This document shows positions 34,461-44,208 of a stretch of DNA of 64,000 nt, piece after piece. Origin of the DNA: Planctomycetota bacterium. GTDB taxonomy: Bacteria > Planctomycetota > B15-G4 > JADJEK01. Numbering within the stretch: position 1 is the stretch's first letter; every line of letters starts with the position of its first letter. The position numbers were made by a program, and so were the translations under genes. Under the pieces are notes generated by a model. The model saw only the letters and a program-made list of their open reading frames with translations, did no database searches and had not been told where the DNA came from. The stretch is taken from the NCBI GenBank assembly GCA_016709145.1, contig JADJEK010000005.1, positions 310,001 to 374,000 on the forward strand, read 5' to 3'.

Positions 34461-37400
34461 TTAGCTCGCGCTGGCGGCCGGGGCCGAAGCCGTGGTCGGC
34501 ACCTTTGATCGACCGGAAAACATGCGGTAGAGCGCGGGCAACACGACCAGTGTCAGAAACGTGCTGGAGATCAGCCCGCCGATGACGACCGTCGCGAGAG
34601 GTTTTTGCACTTCCGCTCCAGTGCCCGTCGCGAGCGCCATCGGCACGAACCCGAGCGATGCGACGAGTGCTGTCATCAATACCGGCCGGAGTCTGAGTAG
34701 CGCGCCTTTCTTGATGGCCTCTTCGAGGTCCATTCCGTCACCCCGTAGCTGATTGATGCAACTCACCATGACGAGGCCGTTGAGGACGGCGACGCCAGAC
34801 AACGCGATGAGACCGACCCCCGCCGAGATGGAGAACGGCATGTCGCGCAGCCAGAGCGCGAGGATTCCGCCGGTCAGACCGAGGGGGACGCCGCTGAACA
34901 CGAGCAGCGCGTATCGAGTCGATCCGAACGTGCTGTAGAGCAAAAAGAAGATCAACAAGAAGCAGACAGGCACGACGACGGACAACCGCTCCCGAGCCGC
35001 GACGAGGTTCTCGAACTGGCCGCCCCACTCGAGCCAGCCGCCTGGAGGGAGGTCAACGGTTTTGACTTCCGCTTGAGCTGCAGTCACGAAGGAGCCCAGA
35101 TCCCGACCGCGAACGTTGCATTGAACGACGATCCGTCGCTTGCCGTTTTCGCGGCTCACTTGGTTCGGCCCTTCGGCCACATCGACTTCCGCGAGCGAAC
35201 TCAGCGGGACGAAGGCGACAGCAGTCGCGGCGGTCATGTCACCAAAGCCCACAGACACGTCGCTGCCATCGCTCACGACTGCCTCCTCCTCGTCGTGCTC
35301 GATCGGAATCGGCAAGTTTCGGAGTGCGTCGAGATCTCGTCGCATGTCCTCGGGAAGGCGCACGACCAGGTCGAAGCGCCGATCGCCTTCGAACACCTGT
35401 CCGGACTCGCGTCCTCCGACCGCCGCGGCGATCACGTCTTGGACGTCGACCATCTTGAGGCCGTATCGCGCGATCGCCTGACGGTCGATTCGCACGCTCA
35501 TGACGGGAAGACCCTCGGTCTGCTCGACCTTCACGTCGGCAGCACCGTCGATCTTGCGTAACACGTCGGCGATCTTCTCCGCACTCACGCGGATCTTGTC
35601 GAAGTCATCCCCGTAGACCTTCACCGCTACGTCGCCGCGCACGCCGGCAAGCAGCTCGTTGAAACGCATCTGAATGGGCTGAGTCCACTCGTAGTTGTTT
35701 CCAGGCACTGCCTCGACCGCGGTCTCCAGTCGCGCGCGCAGTGCATCCTTGGTCTCGTTCGGGTTCGGCCATTCTTCCTTGGGCTTGAAGATGATGAAGG
35801 TGTCCGAGACGTTGGGCGGCATCGGATCCGACGCCATCTCGGCAGTGCCGGTCTTCGAGAACACGAACGCCACTTCCGGGAATTGGGAAACCGCTCGCTC
35901 CACCTCGAATTGCATCTCGGTCGACTGTGTCAGCGACGTGCTGGGGGATCCGCATCGCGTGCATGGCGATGTCTTTTTCATCGAGCGTGGGGATGAATTC
36001 CTGCCCGAGCTTCCCGGCCACAACGAGCGATCCCGCGAACGCCGCCACCGCGAGCAGCACAACGATCACTCGTGCGCGTACGGCGATCCGCAGGGCCGGT
36101 GCGTAGATCACCTTCGCGGCACGCACCAAGAAGCTCTCGCTTTCCTTCACCTTGCCAGTCACCAGGATGGCGACCATTGCAGGTACGAACGTCAGCGAGA
36201 GCACGAACGCCGCAGCCAGCGCGAAGATGACCGTCATCGACATCGGGTGAAACATCTTCCCGGGCACGCCGGTGAGCGCGAGCAGCGGGATGTAGACGGT
36301 CACGATGATCGCTTGACCGTAGACCGATGGCTGCACCATCTCCTTCGCGGCGATCGCGACTTCGCGCAAGCGCTCGTCGAGGGTCAGGACACGACCCAGC
36401 GCATGCTGCCGCTCCGCGAGCTTGCGGAGACTGTTCTCCACGATGATCACTGCACCGTCGACGATGAGTCCGAAGTCGATGGCGCCGAGACTCATCAGGT
36501 TTCCGCTGATGTGAGTCTGAACCATCCCGATCGCGGTCATGAGCATCGAAAGTGGGATGGCGAGGGCGCAGATCAGCGCTGCTCGAAGATTGCCGAGAAA
36601 GACGAGCAGCACGATGATGACGAGCGCCGCGCCCTCAGCGAGGTTCTTCGTGACGGTGTCGATCGTCGCATTGACGAGCTTCGTGCGATTCAAGACGGTC
36701 CGTGCACGAATCCCCGGCGGCAGCGTCCGATTGACCTCCGTCATCCGTTCGTCCACGGCCTGCGAAACGGTGCGACTGTTCGCGCCGATCAACATCAGTG
36801 CCGTGCCCACGACGACTTCCTCGCCGTTCTCGCTCGCACTACCCGTGCGAAGCTCGCGACCCACGTGCACTTGGGCGACGTCCCGCACGTAGATGGGCGT
36901 TCCGCCGCGCGATCCCACGACGATCTCCGCGATTTCCTCGGGGGACTCGATCCTTCCGGCTGCACGCACGAGATAACTCTCGCCGTGGTGCTCCACGTAT
37001 CCGGCGCCGGTGCTGACGTTGTTGCCTTCGAGTGCGTCGACGACGTCCGCAAACGTCAGCCCGTAGCTCACGAGCTGCATCGGGTCCGGCTCGACGTGAT
37101 ACTGCTTCACGTAGCCGCCGATGGCATCGACGCCTGCGACGCCTTCCACTCCGCGCAGCTGCGGACGAATGAGCCAATCTTGAACCGTCCGGAGATAGGC
37201 CGCTCGTTCCAGGTCTGTCCGCAGCGACTCCCCTTCGGGCGTCAAATACGAACCATCGCGCTGCCAACCCGGTTCGCCGTCGCGGATTTGCGCCCGCGCG
37301 CTCTCGGCTGGGTCGAACTCGACCGTCCACATGTAGATCTCGCCGAGCCCGGTCGAGATGGCTCCCATGCGAGGTTCCGCCGTCGCGGGCAGTGCTTCCT

Positions 37401-37752
37401 TCGCCTCTCCCAACCGCTCGTTCACCTGCGTGCGTGCGAAGTAGATGTCGACATCGTCGCGGAACACGGCCGTGATCTGCGAGAAGCCATTGCGAGAGAG
37501 CGATCGCGTGTACTCGAGTCCGGGAATGCCGGCGAGCGCGGTCTCGACCACGAACGTGACCTGCTTCTCGACTTCGACCGGAGACAGTTCCGGAACGACC
37601 GTGTTGATCTGGACTTGGTTGTTCGTGATGTCCGGAACCGCATCGATCGGCAGCTTCGCGAGTGAGAACCCGCCGATCACCGCTGCGACTAGCGTCAACA
37701 GGACCACGAACTTCCGTCGCTCGATCGAAAGTTGAAGGACGCGTTCAAGCAT
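34461..37752 (-). pseudogene. czcA: CzcA-type RND pump with one-base frameshift in a G run
   Basis: Reads as a full CzcA-like HME-RND protein of about 1096 aa if one base is removed. The N-terminal part includes the relay motif DFGLIVDGAVIIVEN (DFGxxxDGAxxxEN, the Zn/Co/Cd class) and runs to DIALHALRIP-like sequence (DIAMHAMRIP). At 35943-35947 the plus strand has GGGGG where four G would keep RIPSTSLTQSTEMQ in frame. The remainder (WTQPIQMRFNELLAGVRGDVAVKVYG ... WLRDMPFSISAGVGLIALSGVAVLNG) is intact to TAA 34461. Start ATG 37752 has GGAG 7 bp upstream. A homopolymer error is quite possible, in which case the gene is functional. Confidence 0.9.
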
Positions 37753-37781
37753 GGTCGCGCTCCGGGTCGCCGATTCGCCGA

Positions 37782-39137
37782 TCAATGTTCATGTGCCGCC
37801 GAGCCTTTCCCGAGTTCGGCTTTCAGCAGGAACGTCCCCGAAACGACGACGTTTTCTCCCGCAGCAAGACCCGTGAAGACTGGGCGAAACCCGCCTATTG
37901 CCTCACCCACCGAGACGACCCGCTTCGCGAACGTGCCCGCTTCGCCCTGGACCGAGACGAACACACACGTGGCGCCTTCGACGTTCATGACCGCCTCGTC
38001 GGGTACGGCGAGCACTTCGGAGTTCGCCGCTCCCGGTGACATCGAGAGCTCGATCTCCGCCTGAGCGAAGATCCCCGGCCTCAATTCAGGATGGCGATCC
38101 TCGGCTTCGATGCGGACGTCAGCGGTGCGCGTGCGGTGGTCGAGCGACGGTGATACGTAGACCACTTTTCCCTCACACCGATGGTCCTCGGCGGTACCGA
38201 GCAGCAGGCGCGCTTTCGCCCCGACTACGATTTGGTTCAGCTTCGCTTCGGGCACCTTTGCGAGCACCCACAGCTTCGTCATGTCGGCCAACGAAAGCAG
38301 TCGCTCGCGATCCGGTCCAACCAACTCCCCCAGAGTCGCCTCGCGTTCGATGACCTGGCCACTGATGGGTGCAGTGATCGTGAAACGAGGATCCAACGCT
38401 CCCGTGTCCTCCAGGCGCTTGATCGCATCCGGAGTCATCGCAAGGAGCGACAGCCGATTTCGCACGGCGCGCTCCGCCGTCTCGGCGTTTCGAAGATCCG
38501 CCTCGGCAGTGCGGTACTCCGCTTCCCGCTTCTGAACCTCGGTCAGCGTGATGCCCTGCGATTTTTCGAGGAGACCGCGTGCTCTCTCGTACGCATCCTT
38601 CAACAAGACGACGATCGGTCCCGCGGTCGACACGAGCGCGCGCTTCTGCAGGTATTCGCTTTGCGCTTCGCCGAGTTCAGGGCTCTCCACGACCAAGAGC
38701 GTCTCGCCGCGCGTGACTTCCTGGCCGAGCTTCGCCGACAGCTCGGCGACGCGCCCACGGACGGGACTGCCGACGTGCGCGATGCCTTCGCGGTTGAATG
38801 CGACTTGAGCGGGGACTTGCACCGTCGGCACCAAGACCCGTGCGCTCGCGGCTTCCGTGCGGATGCCGTAGTGCTGGATCGCGGACGATGAAAAGCTCAC
38901 CTCGTCTCCATGCTCCTCGTGTGCGTGTCCCCCCTCCTCTTCGCCTTGTGCGTCGTGATCGGCTTCCTCGTGTCCGCCGTCTTCGTGCTCGTGACCGTGC
39001 TCGTCGTGGTCGTGACCGTGCTCGTCATGACCGTGCCCATCGCCTTTGGGCGCGGCCGGGTTGTCACCGCAGCCCAGCAAGAGCACAGTCAGGATCGCTG
39101 CCAGAACACTGGCCGATTGGTGTCCACACGTCTTCAC
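37782..39137 (-). CDS. czcB: CzcB-type periplasmic adaptor, His-rich
   Basis: 451 aa from GTG 39137, which overlaps the czcC stop (GTGA) and has GGGAG upstream. Lipoprotein-type signal LAAILTVLLLGC, followed by a very His/Asp/Glu-rich segment of about 50 residues (HGHDEHGHDHDEHGHEHE...), suited to binding Zn, Co or Cd in the periplasm. The adaptor fold follows: VQVPAQVAFNREGIAHVGSPVRGRVAEL, GQEVTRGETLLVVESPELGEAQSEYL, a coiled-coil hairpin, APISGQVIEREATLGELVG, and a C-terminal membrane-proximal domain ending in AAHEH. It couples the CzcA pump to CzcC. Confidence 0.9.
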   Translation of the reverse strand: MKTCGHQSASVLAAILTVLLLGCGDNPAAPKGDGHGHDEHGHDHDEHGHEHEDGGHEEADHDAQGEEEGGHAHEEHGDEVSFSSSAIQHYGIRTEAASARVLVPTVQVPAQVAFNREGIAHVGSPVRGRVAELSAKLGQEVTRGETLLVVESPELGEAQSEYLQKRALVSTAGPIVVLLKDAYERARGLLEKSQGITLTEVQKREAEYRTAEADLRNAETAERAVRNRLSLLAMTPDAIKRLEDTGALDPRFTITAPISGQVIEREATLGELVGPDRERLLSLADMTKLWVLAKVPEAKLNQIVVGAKARLLLGTAEDHRCEGKVVYVSPSLDHRTRTADVRIEAEDRHPELRPGIFAQAEIELSMSPGAANSEVLAVPDEAVMNVEGATCVFVSVQGEAGTFAKRVVSVGEAIGGFRPVFTGLAAGENVVVSGTFLLKAELGKGSAAHEH

Positions 39138-40537
39138 GGTCGGTCTCCCGGTTCGCTGCCATGTAGTTCGGTTTCCACTCGTGTCGCTGCGGCCGGGCCG
39201 CCAACCGCGCGTTCGAGCGCCGTGCGCGCATGCGCCGCCTTCTGTTCGAGATCCACGAGCCTCACCTGCGCGAGTCGCAGCTCCTGTTCGGCAAGGATGA
39301 GAGTCGTGATGTCGGCCTGACCGCTGAGGTAGACCCCTTCGATCTCCGTCCGGCGTTGTTGCTGGAGCGGGAGCACGGTGTCTCGAAGCCGAGCCACCGC
39401 GGTCTGAAGCGCGAGACTGGTCGCGAGGGCACGACGCACTTCCGAAATGGCGAGTCGCTTCTGGTCCGTGAACCGATGCTGCGCTGCGAGCAAAACGGCT
39501 TCGGCCCGGGCTCGTCGCGCACCTCCGAAGTCGAAGATCGGGATGGGTACGCTGAGCGCGGGTCCGATCGACCAGTCTTCGGCCTTCTCCGCCGACACGC
39601 CCGCACCCGCTCCTTCGAGAATCGACACGCCAGCGAGCTTCGCGTCCTCCTTGAGCGCTTCGATTTCCCAGCGCAGCGCTTCGAGGTCCGGTCGTTTGAC
39701 GAGTGCGGCCTCGATCCATCGTTGCTCGTCACTCCCGGCCAGCGGCGCAAGCGGGTGCCGAGATTCCAGAATCCAATTCGCGCTCGACTCCGGTTCACCG
39801 ATCAGGTGCGCCAGCTCGAGTCGGGCGTCTTGCCGCTCTCTCGTAAAGTCCAACACGTCGAGTTCGAGTTCGGCTTGCTGCGCCCGAAGCGACGTCACGT
39901 CGATGCGAGTCCCCTCGCCAGAGTCCAGACGTTCCTGAGCAACCGATACCAGCCTGCCCAGCAGATCTCGCCGACCTTCGACGGCTTGGATGAACTCATC
40001 GAATGCCCTTGCGATCTCATAGTTTCTGCGAACCACGAAGACGACATCGATGGCGTCGTTGACGGCGTCGGACACCGCTGCGCGAAGCGTGTGGTCTGCG
40101 GAGCGACTGCGACCGGGCCGAGTCAGGAGCGGAACGAGTTGGGCAGAAACGCCGACTTCGATTTCATCCGGCGCGCCACTGGTACGCGGAAAGCGGTACA
40201 CGAGCTCGAGGATCGGGTTCGGCAGAAGTCTCGCCTGTTCTGCGTCAGCCAACGCGATCCGAACGCGCGCGAGCCGCTCCTGAAGACGCGCGCTCTGCAG
40301 CACGGCCCGGCGGATTGCTTCCTGCAGCGAAAGCTCACCGGTCTCGGGGAGGCGCGCGGCTTCGAGTTCACCTTCGTTGACGAACAGCACCGCGTCGGTG
40401 AGTCCGGTTGCATCTCCTACGGCCTGTTCCGCTTTCGGACTCGGGGCCGGGCCGACACACCCAGTTCCTGCGATTAGGAGAACGACGAGGAGCGGCACCC
40501 CGCCTCGGGGCACGCGTGCGAATGCAATGTTCTTCAA
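39134..40537 (-). CDS. czcC: CzcC-type outer membrane factor
   Basis: 467 aa from TTG 40537 with GAGGGA upstream. Lipobox AGTGC near residue 26. OEP-family repeats: SLQEAIRRAVLQSARLQERLARVRIALADAEQARLLPNPILELVYRF, NYEIARAFDEFIQAVEGRRDLL, GTRIDVTSLRAQQAELELDVLDF, PIFDFGGARRARAEAVLLAAQ and GQADITTLILAEQELRLAQVRLVDLEQ. Its stop overlaps the czcB start. It is the first core gene of the czcCBA-cadA operon; the small exported protein gene at 40657-41112 precedes it by about 120 bp. Confidence 0.9.
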   Translation of the reverse strand: MKNIAFARVPRGGVPLLVVLLIAGTGCVGPAPSPKAEQAVGDATGLTDAVLFVNEGELEAARLPETGELSLQEAIRRAVLQSARLQERLARVRIALADAEQARLLPNPILELVYRFPRTSGAPDEIEVGVSAQLVPLLTRPGRSRSADHTLRAAVSDAVNDAIDVVFVVRRNYEIARAFDEFIQAVEGRRDLLGRLVSVAQERLDSGEGTRIDVTSLRAQQAELELDVLDFTRERQDARLELAHLIGEPESSANWILESRHPLAPLAGSDEQRWIEAALVKRPDLEALRWEIEALKEDAKLAGVSILEGAGAGVSAEKAEDWSIGPALSVPIPIFDFGGARRARAEAVLLAAQHRFTDQKRLAISEVRRALATSLALQTAVARLRDTVLPLQQQRRTEIEGVYLSGQADITTLILAEQELRLAQVRLVDLEQKAAHARTALERAVGGPAAATRVETELHGSEPGDRP

Positions 40538-40656
40538 GGGTCCCTCTCTCGGAGAATCCTGAAATGGATCTCGTCACGGCGCCGCGATCAGCGCGCGCCG
40601 ATACGGAAACGCCCGCTCGCCACGGCAGTGGCGCGAGGGCGTGAGTCCGTGAGGGA

Positions 40657-41112
40657 CTAAACCAAGAATACGACCGTGCGGAGGTGTGACGGTCTCGGCG
40701 TCAAACGCGCGAGAAGAGCCACATGCCTCGCCGAACTGCGGTCCGCCGTGACGTCCGCGGCGATCGGAGTTGTCGTCGAAGTCGGCACCGACGACTCAGT
40801 GGGAACCGGCTGGTGCGAGGGCTTGCTCTGCGGGCACTTGTGCTCGGAAACGAGCGGAATGTCGATGCACGGACACACTGCGCCGTCGTTCGCAACAAGT
40901 AGGGCACCAACCTCGACGGTCGGCTGCGACACCCCCTCGATGCCGCAACCCGTGCAGGGCGAATCGCTGCCGATCTCGACGGCCAGATGTCCGCTTGGGC
41001 CGACACACAACACCGTTTCCCGCCCAGCGATGAGCGGACCGGTCAAGACGTACACGACGAGGCAGAGCCAAGTCCCGAGTCTTTGGATGAGGCGGCGGTG
41101 GCGTCGATTCAC
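40657..41112 (-). CDS. Small exported Cys-rich protein heading czc operon
   Basis: 151 aa from GTG 41112 (start uncertain; the frame continues upstream to the transposon at 41154). A TM/signal segment (LGTWLCLVVYVLTGPLIAG) is followed by ETVLCVGPSGHLAVEIGSDSPCTGCG, VCPCIDIPLV and a C-terminal HLRTVVFLV. It parallels the protein at 24425-24853 motif for motif. The presumed upstream promoter region was split by the IS1-family transposon whose left end is only 42 bp before this start, so expression may now be altered. Confidence 0.6.
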   Translation of the reverse strand: MNRRHRRLIQRLGTWLCLVVYVLTGPLIAGRETVLCVGPSGHLAVEIGSDSPCTGCGIEGVSQPTVEVGALLVANDGAVCPCIDIPLVSEHKCPQSKPSHQPVPTESSVPTSTTTPIAADVTADRSSARHVALLARLTPRPSHLRTVVFLV

Positions 41113-41249
41113 GCGAGGCAGGCTAGGAGCGGCGCGATGCCGATGCAAGAGTGGGTACTGGTTCACTTTCAATCTGCAGTCCACGGTCGGTGGTGACGTG
41201 TTGACGACTGCGGCCAACTCCGGCATGTTGATTGTCAAAAGGGGGCAGC

Positions 41250-41654
41250 ATGCCGAAGTCCGTACCAATCCCGTTGTCGCTGATGATCTGCGATCAGGTC
41301 GTCGTTGACTCTGCATCCGGCAAGACAACGATCTTCGGAGCGTTCGAGAACATTCTCTGCGCTTCGTTCCCGACCGCGCTTCCGAGACTGATGCTGTTCG
41401 CGGAGTTGACGTGCGGCCACGGGCCGACTCCGATCACGATCAAGTTCGTCCGCACGACTCCCGACAGCGTTGACGGAGCCGTCGTTGAGAAATGGGATCT
41501 GGAGCTGCCGTTCTCAGATCCACGTGCAATCGCAAGACTCGGGATCACCATTGAGAACATTGCGCTTGCGCAAGCAGGCGAGCATCGGTTCATCTTGGAA
41601 ACCGAAGGCGCGTTGATTATCGAGCGCCGCGTGCTAGTACTTCCGAAGAACTGA
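41250..41654 (+). CDS. DUF6941-like protein, transposon passenger
   Basis: 134 aa from ATG 41250, with AGGGGG a few bases upstream. The pattern PLSLMICDQVVVDSASGKTTIFGAFENILCASFP...LMLFAELTCGHGP, then IALAQAGEHRFILETEGALIIERRVLVL, resembles the DUF6941 family (soluble beta-sandwich proteins of unknown function whose N-terminus reads LLCDQVhxDxxTGKxSIhGhF). First gene inside the IS1-family element. No known role in transposition. Confidence 0.6.
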   Translation: MPKSVPIPLSLMICDQVVVDSASGKTTIFGAFENILCASFPTALPRLMLFAELTCGHGPTPITIKFVRTTPDSVDGAVVEKWDLELPFSDPRAIARLGITIENIALAQAGEHRFILETEGALIIERRVLVLPKN

Positions 41655-41661
41655 GGTTGTC

Positions 41662-41856
41662 ATGACGACTACAATCGAAGCTGTCGCGTCTCAGCCGCAG
41701 ATGTTCGAGCGAAGCGGTAAGGCCGCGCGCATGACACCTGAGGCACTTCCAAGCTCGATCACCGTTTGTCGCCCGCTCCGCGAAGTCGAGAAGTACATCA
41801 CGAATCATCCGCATCGACAGGTTGAGCGACGACGACTTCCGCCGATTGACGGCTGA
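41662..41856 (+). CDS. Short hypothetical protein, transposon passenger
   Basis: 64 aa, starting 7 bp after the preceding gene at ATG 41662 with GAGG 5 bp upstream. MTTTIEAVASQPQMFERSGKAARMTPEALPSS then a basic tail. No family recognised. The last third overlaps another frame (41822 onwards) that leads into the next gene, so the C-terminus may be frameshifted. Confidence 0.35.
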   Translation: MTTTIEAVASQPQMFERSGKAARMTPEALPSSITVCRPLREVEKYITNHPHRQVERRRLPPIDG

Positions 41857-41863
41857 CAAGCGC

Positions 41864-42073
41864 ATGAGCACAAAGCCGAGTCACGACGACGACGTGAACG
41901 AGAACGCTGCGCGCATCGTGCGCGCGACCGCGATGCGCCACGACGAAGTCGCGCTCCCGCGAGACGTGAAAGCCGCGTGGGCCGCGTGGATCGGGCACGT
42001 TCAGAACGTCGACGAACGCACCAAGGCGCTGCTGCGCGCGGCGTTCGAAGCTGGATACTCAGCTAGGCGTTGA
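41864..42073 (+). CDS. Small hypothetical protein, transposon passenger
   Basis: 69 aa from ATG 41864 (a TTG at 41822 in the same frame would extend it). Acidic N-terminus, then an alpha-helical AARIVRATAMRHDEVALPRDVKAAWAAWIGHVQNVDERTKALLRAAFEAGYSARR. Its end overlaps the 3' end of the convergent P63C gene by 11 bp. Unknown function. Confidence 0.4.
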   Translation: MSTKPSHDDDVNENAARIVRATAMRHDEVALPRDVKAAWAAWIGHVQNVDERTKALLRAAFEAGYSARR

Positions 42074-43113
42074 CGCTCATCGGCTCTTTCCAGTCGTTCG
42101 GGTTGTCGAACAGCCCTGGCGTCTCCGGATAGATCGGCGCGATCTTGTCGAGCTGCTTCTCGAACTCCGCATAGTTCGTGTTCACGGCCATGACGCCAAC
42201 GACAATGCCGAGGTGCACGAGCACTTCGCGCACACCGATGTCGTCACTCAGCCATGAGTGCAGCTTGTTGCTGGAACTACCGCGCACGGCGCGGCGATCC
42301 TTCAGCGCTTTGAGAATGCCCGGCGCGAGACGGCGATAAACGAGGTTGTTCGTCAGTACGCCGAAGTATTGCGGCAAGCGCATGTCCTGGCGAAGCTCGA
42401 CGCCACGAAGACGACACAGGTGCTTGAAGTAGTCTGCCGGGAACGTCCGCACCCAACGCCGCAAGTTCTCAGACAGGTACTTGGACAGGTACTCTTCGAG
42501 ATCGCGCCGAGGCCGGTCGTACTGGTAACCCGTCGCTTCGTCGATCAGCGCGACGATGCCGGTGTTGGCAAGGCCACGCACCAGCAGCAATGCGGTGGAA
42601 GCGATGGCTTCCTGATTGTGCGTGAGCACTCCGGCTGCCTTCGCGTCGAGGAACACGCCGCAAACTCGCGGAAGCATTTCCAGCGGGATAACCGAACGCT
42701 CGACCGCCTTCCTTGCGACGGAACTCGACGTGGCTCGTCGTCAGCGTTAAGTCGCTTGGAATAAACTGCTTAAGGTTGTTTGCTCGCATAAAAGCCGGGA
42801 GGTTGTCGTCGGCGGTATTCGGGTCACGCCCGCGTGCCTGCCTAGATCGCCCAAGTGCTAGCAGAAAGCTGCTTTGCGTCAGCACGCGCTTACCGTTCTC
42901 CAACACGGCGCAAGCGATTTCGGCATCTCCAATGCGCAGCATGCCTTCGTGCGTTGCTTTGGGTAGCGGCCCCCTGCCCGCTGCTTTCAGCGCCTTGGCT
43001 TCTCCGCCCTTGGCCGCGATGGCTCGTCGTTCTTCCTGCGTAAGCGCCTTTGCACGCGCTTCGCCGCCAAGACGGGCGGCGTCGCTTGATCCGAAGTCAG
43101 TGGTGTTGTCCAT
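42063..43113 (-). pseudogene. P63C-domain protein, one-base frameshift
   Basis: About 349 aa once a one-base insertion is removed. The N-terminus (MDNTTDFGSSDAARLGGEARAKALTQEERRAIAAKGGEAK) leads to GDAEIACAVLENGKRVLTQSSFLLALGRS and FGYPA. At about 42684 the sequence reads GCTGGAAATG where GCTGAAATG would continue AEMLPRVCGVFLDAKAAGVLTHNQE. The P63C domain then follows intact, with ALIDEATGYQYDRPRRDLEEYLSKYL and FPADYFKHLCRLRGVE, ending at 42063. P63C proteins are phage/mobile-element associated with unknown biochemistry. The start is 90 bp from the divergent transposase. Confidence 0.82.
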
Positions 43114-43134
43114 ATCCTGATTGTAGCCGGAGAG

Positions 43135-43194
43135 GCAAGCACAGCAAGAGAAAAACACGGACTGTGCTTGCTCGTGCTTGCTAGGCAAGTACAG
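43135..43194. promoter_or_regulatory. Repeated GCAAGnACAG operator-like motif between P63C gene and transposase
   Basis: Three copies: GCAAGCACAG at 43135-43144, its complement at 43162-43171 and GCAAGTACAG at 43185-43194, with a fourth partial (CGTGCTTGC) at about 43173. They occupy nearly the whole 90-bp divergent intergenic region, so a bound protein would affect both genes. The P63C-gene product or transposase are candidate binders. Confidence 0.45.
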
Positions 43195-43202
43195 TCATCC
43201 AC

Positions 43203-44096
43203 ATGCGAAAGCTCAGCACCGAGAAACGCGCCGCGATCCTTGCCTCTCTCGTCGAAGGCGTTTCGGTCAATGCGACGAGCCGCATCAACGGCGTGTCCAA
43301 GATCACGGTTCTGCGCCTGCTTGTGGACGTTGGCACGTTCTGCGGGCGCTACCACGATCAGCACGTCCGCAACCTCCAGACCTCGCGCATCGAGATGGAC
43401 GAGGTTTGGGGATTCTGCGGCTGCAAGGAGAAGCAGAAGCAGAAGGGCGGGCTTGGCCTGGGCGACGTTTGGCTTTGGGTCGGCCTGGACGCTGACAGCA
43501 AGCTCGTGGCGTCCTACCGCGTGGGCGACCGCAGCAAGCGCACAGGAGCGCCGTTCGTTGCTGACCTCGCCTCACGCCTCGCCGGGCGCGTCCAGATCAC
43601 GAGTGACGCGCACAACGTCTACTTGCGCGCCGTGGCGCAAGCGTTCAACGGCCAAGTCGACTACGCCCGCCTCGTGAAGATCTACGCCGCCCCTGCGGAC
43701 GGCATCCGCAACTACTCGCCGCCCGAATGCATCGGCGCGAAGCGCGAGATCATCTCTGGCGATCCTGACCCTGACCTCATCTCGACGAGCTACGTCGAGC
43801 GGCAGAACCTAACCGTCCGCATGGGCATGAAACGCCTTTCGCGCCTCACGAACGCGCATAGCCGCTCTATGCGGAACCACGAAGCCGCGATCAACCTGCA
43901 CTACTGGCACTACAACTTCGCGCGCAAGCACTCGACCGTCAAGACGACCCCTGCCGTGGCGGCTGGCATCGCGCCAAAGGCGCTCACGCTGCTGGATCTG
44001 GTCGAGATGGTCGAGCGCGACGAGCAATTCCGTGGCGGGCGGATCACCGGCTACTTGCCGTCGCCGCCGAGCAACGAATCGCGGTCAGCTGGTTGA
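43203..44096 (+). CDS. IS1-family transposase
   Basis: 297 aa, single continuous frame (no programmed frameshift as in classical IS1). N-terminal helix-turn-helix (STEKRAAILASLVEGVSVNATSRINGVSKITVLRLL), then the catalytic core: IEMDEVWGF (first Asp), ITSDAHNVY (second Asp), TSYVERQNLTVRMGMKRLSRLTNAHS (Glu) and a C-terminal HYWHYNFARKHSTVKTTPA. ATG 43203. It ends 15 bp before the right terminal repeat. Intact and likely active. Confidence 0.92.
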   Translation: MRKLSTEKRAAILASLVEGVSVNATSRINGVSKITVLRLLVDVGTFCGRYHDQHVRNLQTSRIEMDEVWGFCGCKEKQKQKGGLGLGDVWLWVGLDADSKLVASYRVGDRSKRTGAPFVADLASRLAGRVQITSDAHNVYLRAVAQAFNGQVDYARLVKIYAAPADGIRNYSPPECIGAKREIISGDPDPDLISTSYVERQNLTVRMGMKRLSRLTNAHSRSMRNHEAAINLHYWHYNFARKHSTVKTTPAVAAGIAPKALTLLDLVEMVERDEQFRGGRITGYLPSPPSNESRSAG

Positions 44097-44164
44097 AAGT
44101 GAACCAGTACCCAAGAGTGCGAAACGCGGCTCGAACGGCTGTCGCGTCTCGCGATGACTGAGAA

Positions 44165-44201
44165 AGGCGATATTGACCTTGATCGATATATCGCCTAGTG
44201 T
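44165..44201 (+). promoter_or_regulatory. Putative ars promoter and ArsR operator
   Basis: A perfect 9-bp dyad AGGCGATAT (44165-44173) and ATATCGCCT (44188-44196) with 14 bp between. A TTGACC -35 (44173-44178) lies 17 bp from a TAGTGT -10 (44196-44201), so the dyad covers the promoter. The predicted transcription start falls at the arsR ATG, and no ribosome-binding site precedes that ATG, which suggests a leaderless message. Confidence 0.5.
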
Positions 44202-44208
44202 CCGCGCC

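Larger units (their letters stand above)
41154..44111 (+). mobile_element. IS1-family transposon with passenger genes (2958 bp)
   Basis: Perfect 19-bp inverted ends GGTACTGGTTCACTTTCAA (41154) and its complement (ending 44111), flanked by identical 8-mers CAAGAGTG at 41146-41153 and 44112-44119. An 8-bp duplication fits IS1 transposition. Inside are an IS1-type transposase at the right end and at least four other genes, which standard IS1 elements do not have. Inserted in the divergent intergenic region between the czc operon and arsR. Confidence 0.92.

Noticed and set aside
35695..37665. 656-aa open frame on the plus strand
   Set aside because: Antisense shadow of czcA; His/Arg-rich with no family pattern, while the minus strand encodes a textbook RND pump.
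39138..39719. Long N-terminal extension of the czcB frame
   Set aside because: The extension is the out-of-frame shadow of czcC; the lipoprotein signal and GTGA overlap place the start at 39137.
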